Shown: piece after piece, positions 30,963-44,132 of the stretch
Layout of the letters: every line of letters begins with the position of its first letter
Numbering within the stretch: the first letter of the stretch is position 1
Origin: Candidatus Sodalis endolongispinus
Lineage (GTDB): Bacteria > Pseudomonadota > Gammaproteobacteria > Enterobacterales > Enterobacteriaceae
Assembly: GCF_018777395.1 (NCBI RefSeq)
Contig: NZ_JAFJYC010000002.1
Location: 713,415-777,414, forward strand
DNA: 64,000 bases
Direction of reading: 5' to 3'
Made by a program: the position numbers and the translations under genes
Notes under the pieces: model-generated
What the model saw: only the letters and a program-made list of their open reading frames with translations
Databases searched by the model: none
What the model was told of the DNA's origin: nothing

Positions 30963-32249
30963 TTATCGGTAGCGTTTTGTCGGGCTATTTTGATCCAGCG
31001 CGTCAAGCCAGGCGAGCTTTTCGCCGATTTTGCCCTCCAGGCCGCTCGAGCTGGGATGATAGTAGCGGGTGTGCGCCATTTCCGGCGGGAAATAGTCCTC
31101 ACCGGCGGCGTAGGCGTTGGGTTCATCGTGGGCATAGCGGTACTCGGCCCCCAGCCCCATGTCTTTCATCAGCCTGGTCGGTGCGTTACGCAAATGCGCC
31201 GGTACATAATAATCCGCCTTTTCGCGCGCAGGCCAGATAGACGATCGCCTGGGCGATGGCCCGCTCGCCCTCAGCGGGCCCCACGCGGGTAAAACAATCC
31301 CAGGCGGCGATGGCCACCTGCATGGCGCGCGGATCGGCGTTGCCCACATCTTCGGATGCGATAGCCAGCAATCGACGCGCGACGTACAACGGATCGCCGC
31401 CGGCGGTAATAATCCGCGCATACCAGTACAGCGCCCCATCGGGCGATGATCCGCGCACCGATTTATGCAGCGCCGAAATCAAGTCGTAGTAACGATCGCC
31501 CTTGTTATCAAAGCGCGCGTTGCGCTCGCCGGCTATCTCGTTTAGCAGTGCGGGGGGCAGCACCCGTTGGCCTTCAGCGTCAGTCTCAGCCATGTCCGCC
31601 ATCATTTCCAGACTGTTGAGCGCCCGCCGCGCATCGCCGTTTACCCACGCCGCCAAGAGCTGGCGGTTTTCCGGCTGCAGCACGATATTTTGCCCACCGT
31701 AGCCGCGTTGGCTGTCCTGCATCGCCTGATCGAGCACCAGGCCGATATCCTCGGCCGTCAAGCCTTTCAGCAAATAGACCTTGGCGCGGGAAAGTAGCGC
31801 CGAATTCAGTTCAAATGAGGGATTCTCGGTCGTGGCACCGATAAAGGTGATGGTGCCCTCTTCAATATGCGGTAAAAAAGCGTCCTGCTGGCTTTTATTG
31901 AAACGATGAACCTCATCGACAAACAGAATGGTGCGCCACCCGGCATCGCGATTCAAGCGCGCCCGTTCGATGGCCTCGCGGATTTCCTTGATGCCTGACG
32001 TCACCGCCGATAGGCGCTCCACGTCGGCCTGACCGTAACGGGCAATCAATTCCGCCAGGGTAGTCTAGTCCACGGCGGTACCCACAAAATCATTGAATGG
32101 AGCTGGCCGTTTTTGATCGCCCGCGGCAGCGGTTTATACGCCGCCAGCAGGTGACTCTGACCGATATACTCCTCAAGCGTTGACGGGCGCATACGCGCCG
32201 CCAGCGGTTGGAATGCATTTTGGGAAAAGTCCAGGGACAGATTACCCAT
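30963..32249 (-). pseudogene. rarA: rarA (mgsA), replication-associated AAA+ ATPase, P-loop destroyed
   Basis: RarA is a clamp-loader-like ATPase acting at stalled forks. The start [20 protein letters not shown] at 32249 is intact, 8 bases after lolA. Within the Walker A box (family GPPGTGKTTLAE) the sequence reads V-P-P-W-T and four bases are missing near 32070, shifting the frame. The middle continues as [19 protein letters not shown] through [19 protein letters not shown] (Walker B) to IVYLACA. There a deletion of about 50 bases removes the segment corresponding to KSNAVYTAFKAAL and shifts the frame again before [15 protein letters not shown]. The end SPTKRYR is preserved at 30963. Non-functional. 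Confidence 0.95.
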
Positions 32250-32256
32250 AGTTACC

Positions 32257-32868
32257 TCACTGGCGCTGGTCGTCCAGCGTCACGCCCTTCGGTAGTGTAA
32301 AGTGGAATTTGGTGTCGTCCACCGGGTCGTTCTTCTGGCTTTTCAGCTGATAGGCGCTGCGCTGGCCATCCTGCTCCACGGCGGTAAAACCGGTAATAGT
32401 GCCATTGGCGGTGACGTTAATCGTAAACTGCTTCAGGTTGCCGTTATCCGCTTTCGGCACCAGCGAAAAACTGTCGCCCTGCTGTTTCACATTATACTGC
32501 CCCCAGTCGGTGGATCTGTTGCGGGTGATTAACATAAACGGCGTGTTGCCGGTGGCGTTTTTCAGCCAGTTGGCGGTCGCCTGCTCAACAAAGGGATTGT
32601 AGAACCAAAGGGTTTTGCCGTCGGACACCAGTATGCTTTCATCCGGCGCGGTCATATGCCAGTTGAACAGATTCGGCCGTTTTATCCACAATTCGCCCTC
32701 GCCCTCCTGCACCACGCCGCCTTCGGCGCCGGTCACCCGCTGGGTGAAGCTGGCGTGGAAACTGTTGACCTGATTCAGACGGTTTTGTAGCACGTTGGCA
32801 TCGTCGGCAAACGCCGGGGCCGCCAGCACGGCGGCAAATAGACAAGCAGTCATCAACCGTTTTTTCAT
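32257..32868 (-). CDS. lolA: lolA, periplasmic lipoprotein carrier
   Basis: LolA accepts lipoproteins from the LolCDE transporter and ferries them across the periplasm to LolB. The start ATG at 32868 ([11 protein letters not shown]) gives 203 residues, the E. coli length; an ATG three codons upstream is less likely. A signal peptide ends at about residue 21 (APAFA). Family landmarks: [47 protein letters not shown] and the C-terminal GVTLDDQRQ. Essential in related bacteria and intact here. Sits between ftsK and rarA on the same strand, as in E. coli. Confidence 0.97.
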   Translation of the reverse strand: MKKRLMTACLFAAVLAAPAFADDANVLQNRLNQVNSFHASFTQRVTGAEGGVVQEGEGELWIKRPNLFNWHMTAPDESILVSDGKTLWFYNPFVEQATANWLKNATGNTPFMLITRNRSTDWGQYNVKQQGDSFSLVPKADNGNLKQFTINVTANGTITGFTAVEQDGQRSAYQLKSQKNDPVDDTKFHFTLPKGVTLDDQRQ

Positions 32869-33024
32869 TATTGGCATTCCTTGAGAAAGTAAGCCCGCGC
32901 GATCCCGTCCGAGGCGCGGTGACAGAATTAACTTTATCGGAAGATAAGCGGGACGCCATAGAAATATCCTCTGAAACGTCCCGGTTTACGCATCTTTGCA
33001 CGGTGGCGCCCCGGCGAGAGGCGC

Positions 33025-36000
33025 TTACTCCTGTGACGGCGGGGACAACACTTCGCGGTTGCCGTTGTGGCCCAGCGGACTGACAATGCCTTGCAATTCC
33101 ATTTGCTCGACGATCCGCGCGGCGCGGTTGTAACCGATGCGAAACTGGCGTTGCACGCCGGAGATCGACGCGCGGCGCTTGTCGATGACGAACGCCACCG
33201 CCTGATCGAACAGTGGATCCAGCTCTTTGTCGCCGTCAAGGCCGGCGCCACCACCCTCACCCTCGTCACCGGCGCTGGTGATGCTGTCGATATAGTGCGG
33301 CCGGCCGCGGGCTTTCCAGTCGCTAACCACCGCATGCACCTCTTCATCGCGCACAAAGGCGCCATGAACGCGCACCGGCAGCGAAGAGTTGGGCGCCAGA
33401 TAGAGCATATCCCCCATGCCGAGCAGCGATTCGGCGCCGGCCTGGTCGAGAATGGTGCGGGAATCGATTTTGCTGGAAACGGTAAAGGCGATACGCGTCG
33501 GGATGTTGGCCTTGATGAGACCGGTGATAACATCCACCGACGGCCGCTGCGTCGCCAGCACCAGATGGATACCGGCGGCACGTGCTTTCTGCGCCAGACG
33601 GGCAATCAGCTCTTCCACTTTCTTGCCTACCGCCATCATCAGATCGGCGAACTCATCCACCATCACCACGATGTAGGGCAGCTTTTCCAGCACCGGTGGC
33701 GCCTCCGCCATGCCATCGCCGGGCTTCCAGAACGGGTCTGGCACCGGCCGGCCCATGGCGTCCGCCTGCTCAATACGTTCGTTATAGCCCGCCAGATTGC
33801 GCACGCCGAGCGCCGACATCAGCTTATAGCGCTGCTCCATTTCGCCCACGCACCAGCGCAGCGCGTTGGCGGCGTCCTTCATGTCGGTGACCACTTCGGT
33901 CATCAGATGGGGAATACCTTCATACACCGACAGCTCGAGCATTTTCGGGTCAATCATGATAAAGCGCACCTCTTTCGGCGTCGCTTTATACAGGATACTG
34001 AGGATCATGGCGTTGACCCCCACCGATTTCCCGGAGCCGGTGGTCCCCGCTACCAGCAAATGCGGCATTTTGCCCAGATCGGCAATCACCGGCTGGCCGC
34101 CGATATCTTTGCCGAGCACCAGCGCCAGCGGCGAGCGTGTCTCGCGGAATTTCTCGCAATCGAGCACTTCGCGCAGATAGACCGTCTGGCGCCGCTTATT
34201 GGGCAATTCCAGGCCAACATAGGGTTTGCCGGGGATCACTTCCACCACCCGCACCGCCATCGCCGATAATGAGCGCGCCAAATCGCGGGACAGATTGGAA
34301 ATGCGCGCCGCCTTCACGCCGGGCGCCAGATCCAGCTCAAAGCGCGTAATCACCGGCCCCGGCGAAATGCCGACGACTTCCGCCTTGACGCGATAGTCGG
34401 CCAGTCGGGCTTCCACCAAGCGCGCCGTCTGCTCCAGGGCGAACATGTCCACCGGCTCTTCTTCCTGCGGCGGCGGAGTCAGGATATCCATGGTCGGTAG
34501 CGGCGTGGACGGTTTTTGCAGTGGCTGTTCCTGACGCATCAGGAACGGATGGATCAGACTGTCCATTGCCGGCGTCTGCGGCGCGGGCTGGCCGAATGGA
34601 TTATCCTGCGGCGCGCGCGAGGCCGCGCCATAGCCCTGCGGCACGCCGTCGTCGCCAGCGCCATCATGGTCGTGCCAAGTGGCATCGTCGTCCTGCCAGC
34701 CGTCGTCCTCGCTCGGGTTGGCGGCGGACGGCGCATCGTCAAGGGTGCGCGCTGGCGCAAACCGCGCCTCCTGCGCCGCAAAATCAGCCTGCCGCCGGCT
34801 GTCCACACCTGCTGACATCGGCGCGCTACCTGCCGCGCGGAGGCCGTCGATATCGGCCGCCGGCGACAGCGGTGAGGCGCTGCCGTGCGCTGCGTGGGCA
34901 TCATCGGGATAGCGTTGCCACTGCTGGCGGGCAAAATCCTCCGCCAGGCGCTGCTGCTCATCCCACGCGGCTGCTGCTTCCGGTGACGCGAACGCCGGCC
35001 TTAGCGTGGCGTCAACTGGGGACGCATCAGCGTTCTGCGCCGGCAGCGGATGGCCGTCGACGCCGTCAGCCGGCGCCAGCGAATCCGCTTGCAGACCGTC
35101 CTGGGGTGACCGCTGCTGGGAGGGGATTTTGATGCCGTACGAGGCGAGTTCACGCCGCGTCGGAATACGCACCGGGTTCGGGCGCGGCAGTTCCGGTCCA
35201 ATGCCTTGTTTAACCTGCTGATTGTAGTCATTACCGCTGGCGGAAAACACCGGCATGAAGGTCAACGGCCTGCCCCCTTGCGCTGCGGCGGCAGCGCCTG
35301 CCGCCAGCGCACCGCTGTTTTGCTGCGCGACGGTGAAATCATAGGGGGTGTGCGGGGCATCAGGATCCCGTGGCCAGTCCCCATTACGCGGTCCCTCCTC
35401 TTGCGCGGCCAAAGCCTGCGGTCTGGCCGCCGCGCCGGGCAATTCAAACCGGTAATGCGGCACCTCATCGGCCTGCGCCGGCGGTAGGAAAGCAGACGGC
35501 GCAGGCTCGGCCCAGGCGCCCTCGGGGGGATAATTCACCCGCGCGCCGTTGGCGATGGGATCGCCGGCAATGACCTGACCCGCGACGGCGGGTGGAATAG
35601 CGCCCGCGCCGGGGTAAGCAGCCACACCCAGGGGGGCCGTCGCGCCCGTGGGCGCATTGGCGAAAGCGTCAGGGTGCGCCGCGTCATGCATCGTGGCGTC
35701 AGGCCGTTCGTTCTGCGGGTAAGCGGTCATGCCCTGCCCGGCGAGCGGGGTCGCCTCTGCGCCCTGGGCCAGCTCGCCGCGCCGCGCCGCGAGCGCTGCG
35801 GCCGATGGCCGCAACAGCGGATCGGGATCCGCCTCCTGCGTCGCGTACGGACGCAGCAGCGGGTCGTCATCGTCCTGCTCCCCGGCGCGCAGTGGAACAT
35901 CGTTCGCCGATTCGGGGTCCGCCCGGCGGTAACCGTCATGCTCATCATCGTCGCGCCGGCTGCGGTTGGAGACAAAGGTGGCACAGCCGAGCACCACCGC

Positions 36001-36573
36001 GCCGATTTTCTCGGCGATGGTCAGCCACGACCAGCCGGTGAACAAGGTCAATCCCGATGCCCAGACGCACAGCAACGCCAGGGTGGCACCGATACCGTTG
36101 AACCACGGCAAAATGGCATTGCTAAGCAGACTACCGATAACGCCGCCAGAGGCAAAGTAGTAAAGATCGGCCACGTTTAGCGCAGCCAGGCCGCAGGAGG
36201 TCAGCAGCAGCGCCAGGCTCCCAATTAGCCGCAGCGAGAGACCAAACAAATCCACATAGTCACGCCTGTCGCGCTGGGCAAAGACGCTCCAGCAAAAGAA
36301 CAGCATGATGGGCGGCAGCGCATAGGCCAACACGCCGAAGGTGAAAAACAGGGTATCGGCAAACCATGCCCCTACCCCGCCGCCCAGATTATGGATAGGC
36401 CCATGCCAGGCGGTCTGTGACCAGCTCGGATCGGAGGGGCTGAAGCTGACCAGCGCCACCATCAAATAAAACGCAAATATACCCACTACAACCAGCACAG
36501 CCTCCAGTAGCCGGCGGCCGCTGCTGAGTTTTTTGAGGGCGATGTCTTTATCTTCTGTATATTCCTGGCTCAA
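33025..36573 (-). CDS. ftsK: ftsK, DNA translocase and division protein
   Basis: FtsK sits at the septum, recruits later division proteins through its N-terminal membrane domain and pumps DNA toward dif to resolve chromosome dimers. The product has 1182 residues against 1329 in E. coli, the difference lying in the linker. Four transmembrane helices lie within residues 20-185. A long Ala/Pro/Asp/Gln-rich linker runs to about 690. The motor has Walker A ([12 protein letters not shown], near 845) and Walker B ([13 protein letters not shown], near 970). The gamma winged helix that reads KOPS and touches XerD is at the end ([17 protein letters not shown]). It is followed by lolA and preceded by lrp, as in E. 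coli. Intact. Confidence 0.97.
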   Translation of the reverse strand: MSQEYTEDKDIALKKLSSGRRLLEAVLVVVGIFAFYLMVALVSFSPSDPSWSQTAWHGPIHNLGGGVGAWFADTLFFTFGVLAYALPPIMLFFCWSVFAQRDRRDYVDLFGLSLRLIGSLALLLTSCGLAALNVADLYYFASGGVIGSLLSNAILPWFNGIGATLALLCVWASGLTLFTGWSWLTIAEKIGAVVLGCATFVSNRSRRDDDEHDGYRRADPESANDVPLRAGEQDDDDPLLRPYATQEADPDPLLRPSAAALAARRGELAQGAEATPLAGQGMTAYPQNERPDATMHDAAHPDAFANAPTGATAPLGVAAYPGAGAIPPAVAGQVIAGDPIANGARVNYPPEGAWAEPAPSAFLPPAQADEVPHYRFELPGAAARPQALAAQEEGPRNGDWPRDPDAPHTPYDFTVAQQNSGALAAGAAAAAQGGRPLTFMPVFSASGNDYNQQVKQGIGPELPRPNPVRIPTRRELASYGIKIPSQQRSPQDGLQADSLAPADGVDGHPLPAQNADASPVDATLRPAFASPEAAAAWDEQQRLAEDFARQQWQRYPDDAHAAHGSASPLSPAADIDGLRAAGSAPMSAGVDSRRQADFAAQEARFAPARTLDDAPSAANPSEDDGWQDDDATWHDHDGAGDDGVPQGYGAASRAPQDNPFGQPAPQTPAMDSLIHPFLMRQEQPLQKPSTPLPTMDILTPPPQEEEPVDMFALEQTARLVEARLADYRVKAEVVGISPGPVITRFELDLAPGVKAARISNLSRDLARSLSAMAVRVVEVIPGKPYVGLELPNKRRQTVYLREVLDCEKFRETRSPLALVLGKDIGGQPVIADLGKMPHLLVAGTTGSGKSVGVNAMILSILYKATPKEVRFIMIDPKMLELSVYEGIPHLMTEVVTDMKDAANALRWCVGEMEQRYKLMSALGVRNLAGYNERIEQADAMGRPVPDPFWKPGDGMAEAPPVLEKLPYIVVMVDEFADLMMAVGKKVEELIARLAQKARAAGIHLVLATQRPSVDVITGLIKANIPTRIAFTVSSKIDSRTILDQAGAESLLGMGDMLYLAPNSSLPVRVHGAFVRDEEVHAVVSDWKARGRPHYIDSITSAGDEGEGGGAGLDGDKELDPLFDQAVAFVIDKRRASISGVQRQFRIGYNRAARIVEQMELQGIVSPLGHNGNREVLSPPSQE

Positions 36574-36697
36574 GAAAGGCTCTCCAGGTTCCTGTTAACC
36601 GATATAATAACAGCGCCGAGGTGCTGTCCGGCGCTGGGACCGTATGAATTCACAGGAGTGTAACCAAAACAAACCGTTTTTGCACCTGGAATGCTCC

Positions 36698-37192
36698 TTA
36701 ACGCGTCTTTATGACCAGACGATTACTCTGTTTCACTTCTTCCATGACCACATAGGTCCGGGTGTCGTTCACGCCGGGCAGGCGCAGCAGCGTCTCGCCT
36801 AGCAGTTTACGATAGGCGGACATATCCGGCACGCGCGTTTTCAACAAATAGTCGAAATCGCCGGAAACCAGATGGCACTCCTGGATTTCCTCCAGCTTTT
36901 GCACCGCGGAGTTGAATTGCTCAAACACATCCGGCGCACCGCGGTTGATGGTGATCTCAACAAACACCAGTAACGACGCATCCAGATAATGCGGGTTCAA
37001 CAGCGCCGTATAGCCCTGGATAAAACCCTGACGCTCAAGGCGGCGTACGCGTTCAAGACAGGGTGTGGGCGATAGCCCTACCCGCTTTGATAACTCGACA
37101 TTGGAAATCCGCCCGTCCTTTTGCAGTTCATTCAGGATATTGCGGTCGATACGATCGAGATCTTTCCCCGGGCGCTTTTTGTTGTCTACCAT
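36698..37192 (-). CDS. lrp: lrp, leucine-responsive regulatory protein
   Basis: Lrp is a global feast/famine regulator that wraps DNA as octamers and hexadecamers. The start at 37192 gives MVDNKKRPGKDLDRIDRN and 164 residues, identical in length to E. coli and almost identical in sequence. The helix-turn-helix is ISNVELSKRVGLSPTPCLER; the ligand-binding RAM domain follows to VMEEVKQSNRLVIKTR. The frame is open 13 codons further upstream without family support. Divergent from trxB, upstream of ftsK. Intact, and its retention fits a genome that still regulates amino acid metabolism. Confidence 0.98.
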   Translation of the reverse strand: MVDNKKRPGKDLDRIDRNILNELQKDGRISNVELSKRVGLSPTPCLERVRRLERQGFIQGYTALLNPHYLDASLLVFVEITINRGAPDVFEQFNSAVQKLEEIQECHLVSGDFDYLLKTRVPDMSAYRKLLGETLLRLPGVNDTRTYVVMEEVKQSNRLVIKTR

Positions 37193-38662
<1,470 letters not shown>

Positions 38663-38719
38663 CACTATCGCTGCGCGGCAGGGCCGGTGTGTCGCCCTGT
38701 TGCCGCCAGGATTGCTCAG

Positions 38720-38740
38720 GGCGGCCAACGGCCGCCTTTT
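38720..38740 (+). terminator. Rho-independent terminator after trxB
   Basis: GGCGGCC (38720-38726), AAC loop, GGCCGCC (38730-38736), then TTTTCTTT. Lies 57 bases after the trxB stop. Confidence 0.88.
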
Positions 38741-38950
38741 CTTTGCCCCGCCCCCGTGCATATTTGCGTGCGCGCGTGCACTTCGTGCCGGCGTGGCGGA
38801 CGCGCGCTAATTCACCGGCAATGATTTTCACCTCGCCCGCAACAGGGTAAGATGTCGGCGCACCGGCGCTGCAGAGCATTCCGGTCTCGCTTCCCGGCAT
38901 GGGATTTCCAACGTTAACCGTCTGCCGTTCCGGCTGGAAACAGACTTCCA

Positions 38951-40714
38951 ATGAATAAGAATCGACAACAAATCCTGGTACGCTGGCTCCGATCGCAAAG
39001 TAAGCGGGTAAACTGCTGGCTGCGCCTTTCCCTGCTACTCGGCCTGATAAGCGCCGTCATTATCGTTGCCCAGGCCTGGGCGCTGGCGGGTTTGCTACAG
39101 GCATTGATCATGGATAACACCCCGCGCGCCAACCTGACCGGCGACTTTGTCGCTCTGGCGGCGTTATTCGCGCTGCGCGCGGCGGTCAACTACGCCCGTG
39201 AACGGGTGGGCTTTATCGCCGGCAGTTTGCTGCGTCGCCAAATCCGTGCCCAGGTGCTGGACAGCCTCGCGCGTTTGGGGCCTGCCTGGATCCGCGGTAA
39301 GCCCGCCGGCAGCTGGAGCAGCATGTTGCTTGAGCAAATCGAGGATATACACGATTTCTACGCCCGCTATTTGCCGCAAATGTCGCTGGCGGTGCTGGTG
39401 CCGCTGTTGATCCTTATCGTAGTGTTTCCCATCAACTGGGCCGCCGGGCTGATTCTGTTTTTAACCGCGCCGTTGATTCCGCTGTTCATGGCGCTGGTCG
39501 GCATGGGCGCCGCTGACGCTAACCGCCGTAATTTTCTGGCGTTAGCGCGCCTGTCGGGCTACTTTCTCGACCGGTTGCGCGGGCTGGAAACCTTGCGGCT
39601 GTTCTTTCGCGCCGAAGCGGAAACGGAAGAGCTCCGCCGTGCGACCGAGGCATTCCGTCAGCGCACCATGGAGGTGTTGCGACTGGCGTTTCTTTCCTCC
39701 GGCGTATTGGAGTTTTTTGCCTCGATTTCCATTGCCGTGGCGGCGGTGTATTTCGGCTTCTCCTACTTGGGAGAGCTGAATTTCGGCAGCTATGGCACGG
39801 GCGCCACGCTTTTCGCCGGCTTTCTGGTGCTGACTCTGGCGCCGGAATTCTTTCAGCCGTTGCGCGATCTGGGGACGTTCTACCACGCCAAAGCCCAGGC
39901 GGTGGGCGCCGCGGAATCGCTGGTCTCTTTTTTGGAACATGACGATAAAACCCAGGGCACCGGCAGCGAAACGCCCGTCCCGGGGCCGGTGAGTATGCTC
40001 GCCCGCGATCTATGGGTGCTGGCACCGGACGGCAGCGAACTCGCCGGACCGCTGAACTTTTCCCTTCCGGCGGGCCAGCGGGTGGCTATCGTTGGCGCCA
40101 GCGGCGCGGGCAAGAGCTCCCTGCTAAGCGTGCTGCTGGGGTTCCTGCCCTATCGCGGTTCGCTGCAGGTCAACGGCCGCGAGCTGCGCGCGCTCGCACC
40201 GAGTCTGTGGCGTGAACGATCAAGCTGGGTCAGTCAGAATCCGGCGCTGCCGGCGGTAACGCTGCGCGACAATATCCTGTTGGGCGCCCCGGCCGCAGAC
40301 GACGCGCAATTGATGCAGGCGGTAAAGGATGCCTATGTGGCAGAGTTCCTCGCTGCGTTGCCCGACGGACTGGATAGTGCCGTCGGCGAAGACGCCGGCC
40401 TTCTCTCCGTGGGCCAGGCGCAGCGTGTCGCCCTGGCGCGCGCGCTAATCCGCACCCCCGATCTGCTGTTGCTTGACGAGCCCACCGCCAGTCTTGATGT
40501 CCACAGCGATCGGCTGGTGATGCGCGCGCTGGAAAGCGCCACGCGTCGTCAAACCACGTTGCTGGTAACGCATCAGCTACAGGCTATCGCCTATTTTGAC
40601 GTGGTCTGGGTGATGCACGACGGTGTCATCGCCCAACAGGGGCCCTATGCCGACCTTGCCGTTAGCGACGGGCCGCTGGCCGATTTGATTGCTTCCCGAG
40701 CACAGGAGCTGTAG
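38951..40714 (+). CDS. cydD: cydD, ABC transporter half for cytochrome bd assembly
   Basis: CydD and CydC form a heterodimeric inner-membrane ABC transporter needed to assemble cytochrome bd; it has been linked to thiol (cysteine/glutathione) export and to haem. The 587-residue product has an N-terminal membrane domain with six predicted helices, FLALARLSGYFLDRLRGLETLRLF, and an ATPase with Walker A ([11 protein letters not shown]), signature (LSVGQAQRVALARAL) and Walker B (LLLLDEPTAS). E. coli length is 588. The downstream cydC starts two bases after the stop. Intact. Confidence 0.96.
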   Translation: MNKNRQQILVRWLRSQSKRVNCWLRLSLLLGLISAVIIVAQAWALAGLLQALIMDNTPRANLTGDFVALAALFALRAAVNYARERVGFIAGSLLRRQIRAQVLDSLARLGPAWIRGKPAGSWSSMLLEQIEDIHDFYARYLPQMSLAVLVPLLILIVVFPINWAAGLILFLTAPLIPLFMALVGMGAADANRRNFLALARLSGYFLDRLRGLETLRLFFRAEAETEELRRATEAFRQRTMEVLRLAFLSSGVLEFFASISIAVAAVYFGFSYLGELNFGSYGTGATLFAGFLVLTLAPEFFQPLRDLGTFYHAKAQAVGAAESLVSFLEHDDKTQGTGSETPVPGPVSMLARDLWVLAPDGSELAGPLNFSLPAGQRVAIVGASGAGKSSLLSVLLGFLPYRGSLQVNGRELRALAPSLWRERSSWVSQNPALPAVTLRDNILLGAPAADDAQLMQAVKDAYVAEFLAALPDGLDSAVGEDAGLLSVGQAQRVALARALIRTPDLLLLDEPTASLDVHSDRLVMRALESATRRQTTLLVTHQLQAIAYFDVVWVMHDGVIAQQGPYADLAVSDGPLADLIASRAQEL

Positions 40715-40716
40715 CC

Positions 40717-42435
40717 ATGCGCACATTACTGCCCTATTTGGCCCTCTACCGCCGCCACGGCGGACAACTTACCCTTGGCGTGCTGCTCGCTATCATCACG
40801 CTGCTGGCCAGCATCGGCCTGCTGACGCTCTCCGGTTTGTTCCTCGCCGGTGCGGCGACCGCGGGCGCCGCCGGCCTGTACAGCTTTAACTATATGCTGC
40901 CCGCCGCCGGCGTGCGCGGCGCGGCAATTACCCGCACCGCCGGCCGCTGGGCGGAGCGGGTAGTCAGCCACGATGCCACCTTCCGCGTACTCCAGCATCT
41001 GCGGCTTTACACCTTCAGCCGTATTCTTCCTCTTTCACCCGGCGCCACCGCCCGCCTGCGCAGAGGGGAACTGCTCAACCGCCTGGTGGCGGATGTGGAT
41101 ACGCTGGACCACCTTTACCTGCGGGTTATTTCCCCGCTGGCGGGAGCGCTGGTGGTCACGCTGACGGTGAGCGCCGCCCTTTGTCTGCTGGATCCGCGAG
41201 CGGGCTTGACCCTTGGCGCTATCATGCTGGCGATTCTGGCGCTGTTGCCGCCGCTGTTTTACCGCGCCGGCAAACCGGTGGGCGAGGCGTTAACCGCCCT
41301 GCGCGCCGATTACCGTCTGCAGCTTACCGCATGGCTTTCCGGCAACGCCGAGCTCACCCTGTACGGCGCCGCCGAACGCTATCGCCACCGGCTGGAGGCT
41401 ACCGAACAGCGCTGGCAGGCGCTACAGCGCCGCCAAAGCGGGCTGGGCGCCGGCGCACAAAGCCTGTTGCTGGGGCTGACCGGCCTGACATTGACCTGGG
41501 TGCTGTGGCAGGTCGCCGGCGATGGCCCATCCGGCCCGCTGATAGCGCTGTTTGCCTTTGCGACACTTGCGGCTTTCGAGGCGCTGGGTCCGGTGGCTGT
41601 AGCGTTTCAACATCTTGGACAGGTGATCGCCTGCGCGGTGCGCCTGAACGCCCTTGTCCAACAGCCGCCGGAGGTGATTTTTCCCGCCGCCGGTCCTGCG
41701 CCGGCCGCCGGCGGCGCCCTCGTCGTCAGGCGGGTACGGTTTCACTACCCTGAGCAGGTCGCCCCCGCTATTGACGATCTGACCCTGGCGGTGGCAGCCG
41801 GCGAGCATATCGCTCTCCTTGGCCATACCGGCAGCGGTAAATCCACCCTGCTGCAATTGTTGACCCGCGCCTGGGATCCCCAAGAGGGGGAGATTAAGCT
41901 TAACGACGTGCCGCTGCGCGAGTGGAGCGAAAGCGCGCTGCGCGCGATGACCGCCGTGGTGGAGCAACGCGTCCATATTTTCAGCGCCACGTTGCGCGAT
42001 AATCTCCGCCTGGCGGCGCCGGACGCCGACGATGAGCAGTTATGCACCGTCGTGCGGCAAGTGGGCCTTGACAAACTGCTGACGGGCGAAGGGCTCAATG
42101 CCTGGCTCGGCGAGGGGGGACGTGCGCTTTCCGGCGGTGAACAGCGCCGCATGTGCATCGCCCGCGCGCTGCTGCGCGACGCGCCGCTGTGGCTGCTCGA
42201 CGAGCCCACCGAGGGGCTGGATGCCGTTACCGAACAGCAAATACTGCACTTGCTCGGCACGCTCGGCCAAGGGCGGACGGTAATCATTGTTACACATCGG
42301 TTGCGGGGACTGGAACGTTTGGACCGCATTTGTATTCTGGATCGCGGCACCCTCATCGAACAGGGGAGCCATCAGGCGCTGATGGCGCAGCGCGGACGCT
42401 ATTATCACTATCACCGGCCGGTAGAGGTATACTAG
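40717..42435 (+). CDS. cydC: cydC, ABC transporter half for cytochrome bd assembly
   Basis: Partner of CydD in the exporter needed for cytochrome bd maturation. The 572-residue product is near the E. coli length (573). Membrane domain first (RTLLPYLALYRRHGGQLTLG, then SGLFLAGAATAGAAGLYSFN), ATPase after about residue 330 with Walker A (GHTGSGKSTLLQLL), signature (LSGGEQRRMCIARAL) and Walker B (LWLLDEPTEGLD). It starts ATG at 40717, two bases from the cydD stop, so translation is probably coupled. The operon is intact, which suggests respiration with cytochrome bd is kept. Confidence 0.96.
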   Translation: MRTLLPYLALYRRHGGQLTLGVLLAIITLLASIGLLTLSGLFLAGAATAGAAGLYSFNYMLPAAGVRGAAITRTAGRWAERVVSHDATFRVLQHLRLYTFSRILPLSPGATARLRRGELLNRLVADVDTLDHLYLRVISPLAGALVVTLTVSAALCLLDPRAGLTLGAIMLAILALLPPLFYRAGKPVGEALTALRADYRLQLTAWLSGNAELTLYGAAERYRHRLEATEQRWQALQRRQSGLGAGAQSLLLGLTGLTLTWVLWQVAGDGPSGPLIALFAFATLAAFEALGPVAVAFQHLGQVIACAVRLNALVQQPPEVIFPAAGPAPAAGGALVVRRVRFHYPEQVAPAIDDLTLAVAAGEHIALLGHTGSGKSTLLQLLTRAWDPQEGEIKLNDVPLREWSESALRAMTAVVEQRVHIFSATLRDNLRLAAPDADDEQLCTVVRQVGLDKLLTGEGLNAWLGEGGRALSGGEQRRMCIARALLRDAPLWLLDEPTEGLDAVTEQQILHLLGTLGQGRTVIIVTHRLRGLERLDRICILDRGTLIEQGSHQALMAQRGRYYHYHRPVEVY

Positions 42436-42510
42436 TCAACGATAAACCCGATGCCGGCCGGTGTTCGCCTGCAGGCTTTGTTCAGACGGATTGGAGTAGT
42501 CATCGGCAGC

Positions 42511-43233
42511 GTGCGACTTTACCGGCTTTCACCAGACTCTCTGCATTTCCCACCGCCGCACGCCGCGCTCAGCGAGCCTAATGGCCTGCTGGCTTTCGGC
42601 GGTGACTTGTCGCCGCAGCGGCTGCTGCAGGCTTATCGGCAGGGGATTTTCCCCTGGTATTCTCCCGGCGATGCCATTTTGTGGTGGTCGCCGGATCCCC
42701 GTGCGGTGCTGTTTCCGCACGCGTTCCATCACAGCCGCAGTTTTAACCGCTTCTCTCGCCGTTGTCGCTGGCGCGTCACGCTAAATCAGGCGTTCGCCGA
42801 TGTGGTCGCCGCCTGCGCCGAGCGCGGCACGGAAGGCAGCTGGATCGGTCCGGAAGTTGAAATCGCCTATAACCATTTGCACCAGCTCGGCCATGCCAAT
42901 TCAGTCGAAGTGTGGGACGACGAGACGTTGGTCGGCGGCCTGTATGGCGTGGCGCAGGGGGCGCTGTTTTTTGGCGAGTCGATGTTTAGTCGCCGGCCGA
43001 ATGCATCAAAATTGGCGCTGGGGAGTTTTTGTCGTTATTTTATGCATCAGGGCGGAAAAATGGTAGACTGCCAAGTGTTGAATGCGCATACCGCATCGCT
43101 CGGCGCGCATAATATTGCACGCGGCGATTTTCTGGCTATGCTTACGCAATTACTGCCTTTATCGCTGGCGGCCGGCTGCTGGCAACCGCAAACCCTCTCC
43201 ACCGTCCTTCCTGATTCTGAAAGCGGCAGATGA
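42511..43233 (+). CDS. aat: aat, leucyl/phenylalanyl-tRNA-protein transferase
   Basis: Aat adds Leu or Phe to proteins with N-terminal Arg or Lys, making N-degrons for ClpS-ClpA. GTG at 42511 (V-R-L-Y-R-L) matches the family N-terminus and gives 240 residues (E. coli 234). The in-frame ATG at 42451 precedes an unrelated stretch. Landmarks: [57 protein letters not shown] and [14 protein letters not shown]. The last 15 residues differ from E. coli. Its partner genes clpS and clpA are also present and intact, so the pathway is complete. Confidence 0.94.
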   Translation: MRLYRLSPDSLHFPPPHAALSEPNGLLAFGGDLSPQRLLQAYRQGIFPWYSPGDAILWWSPDPRAVLFPHAFHHSRSFNRFSRRCRWRVTLNQAFADVVAACAERGTEGSWIGPEVEIAYNHLHQLGHANSVEVWDDETLVGGLYGVAQGALFFGESMFSRRPNASKLALGSFCRYFMHQGGKMVDCQVLNAHTASLGAHNIARGDFLAMLTQLLPLSLAAGCWQPQTLSTVLPDSESGR

Positions 43234-43295
43234 TGCGGCTTTCTTCATCATTTCTTTACATAATGAGGGTTTTTCGGCATTATCTTGCCGGTTAA

Positions 43296-43544
<249 letters not shown>

Positions 43545-44132
43545 GAGTATCTGAGCGCGTTGCCCCGGGCGGTACCGGTGATAATTATCGGCATCATGAT
43601 GCGCGATAATTCCCCCTGCCGCGCCCCCGGTGAATATGTCTACCCGCCATAACGGCTGAAGAAGGCGATGACCCAGACACCGGCTATCCGGCTGCGTAAT
43701 CCGGGCTATCGCCCCTCTCAAGCCGCTTCGCGTTGTGCCGCACCGGCTGCCACTGCCCGCCCCGCTTATCGCGACCCGCACCGCATTCGCCTGCGCTATT
43801 ATCACCCGCGTGCCCCCAGACGGCGCCGCCAGGCTTTCCTCTGCGCCCTTATGCTCCGCTTGCCAACGGCCTGCGCGGTGATTAACGGCAAGCCATTCAA
43901 CGGCGCGCCAGGCTTTCCCCTGTGCCCACTGTCGCCATTCCGTGAAAATGACCCGCCTGCCGTCTACGTACCTGGACATGCCATCGCCCCATGGTCGCCG
44001 CCGCCTACCCGTACTCCCCCTTTGCGCGCGGGATAACCTGGCGCCGCCGCCGGCGCACCGTGATGGCCGCCGCCGTGGCAAAAAAAGGCAATAACCGTAG
44101 GTATCGCCCTGCTCAGGCCGTGCCACCAAGGG
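43545..44132. other. 588-bp infA-clpA gap without a recognisable gene
   Basis: No tRNA was found, although E. coli has serW at this place. The minus strand is open from 44129 down to 43314, across infA, but the frame is highly arginine-rich in its first part and has no family likeness, so it is treated as chance. A short AT palindrome is seen near 43578-43610. Confidence 0.5.
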
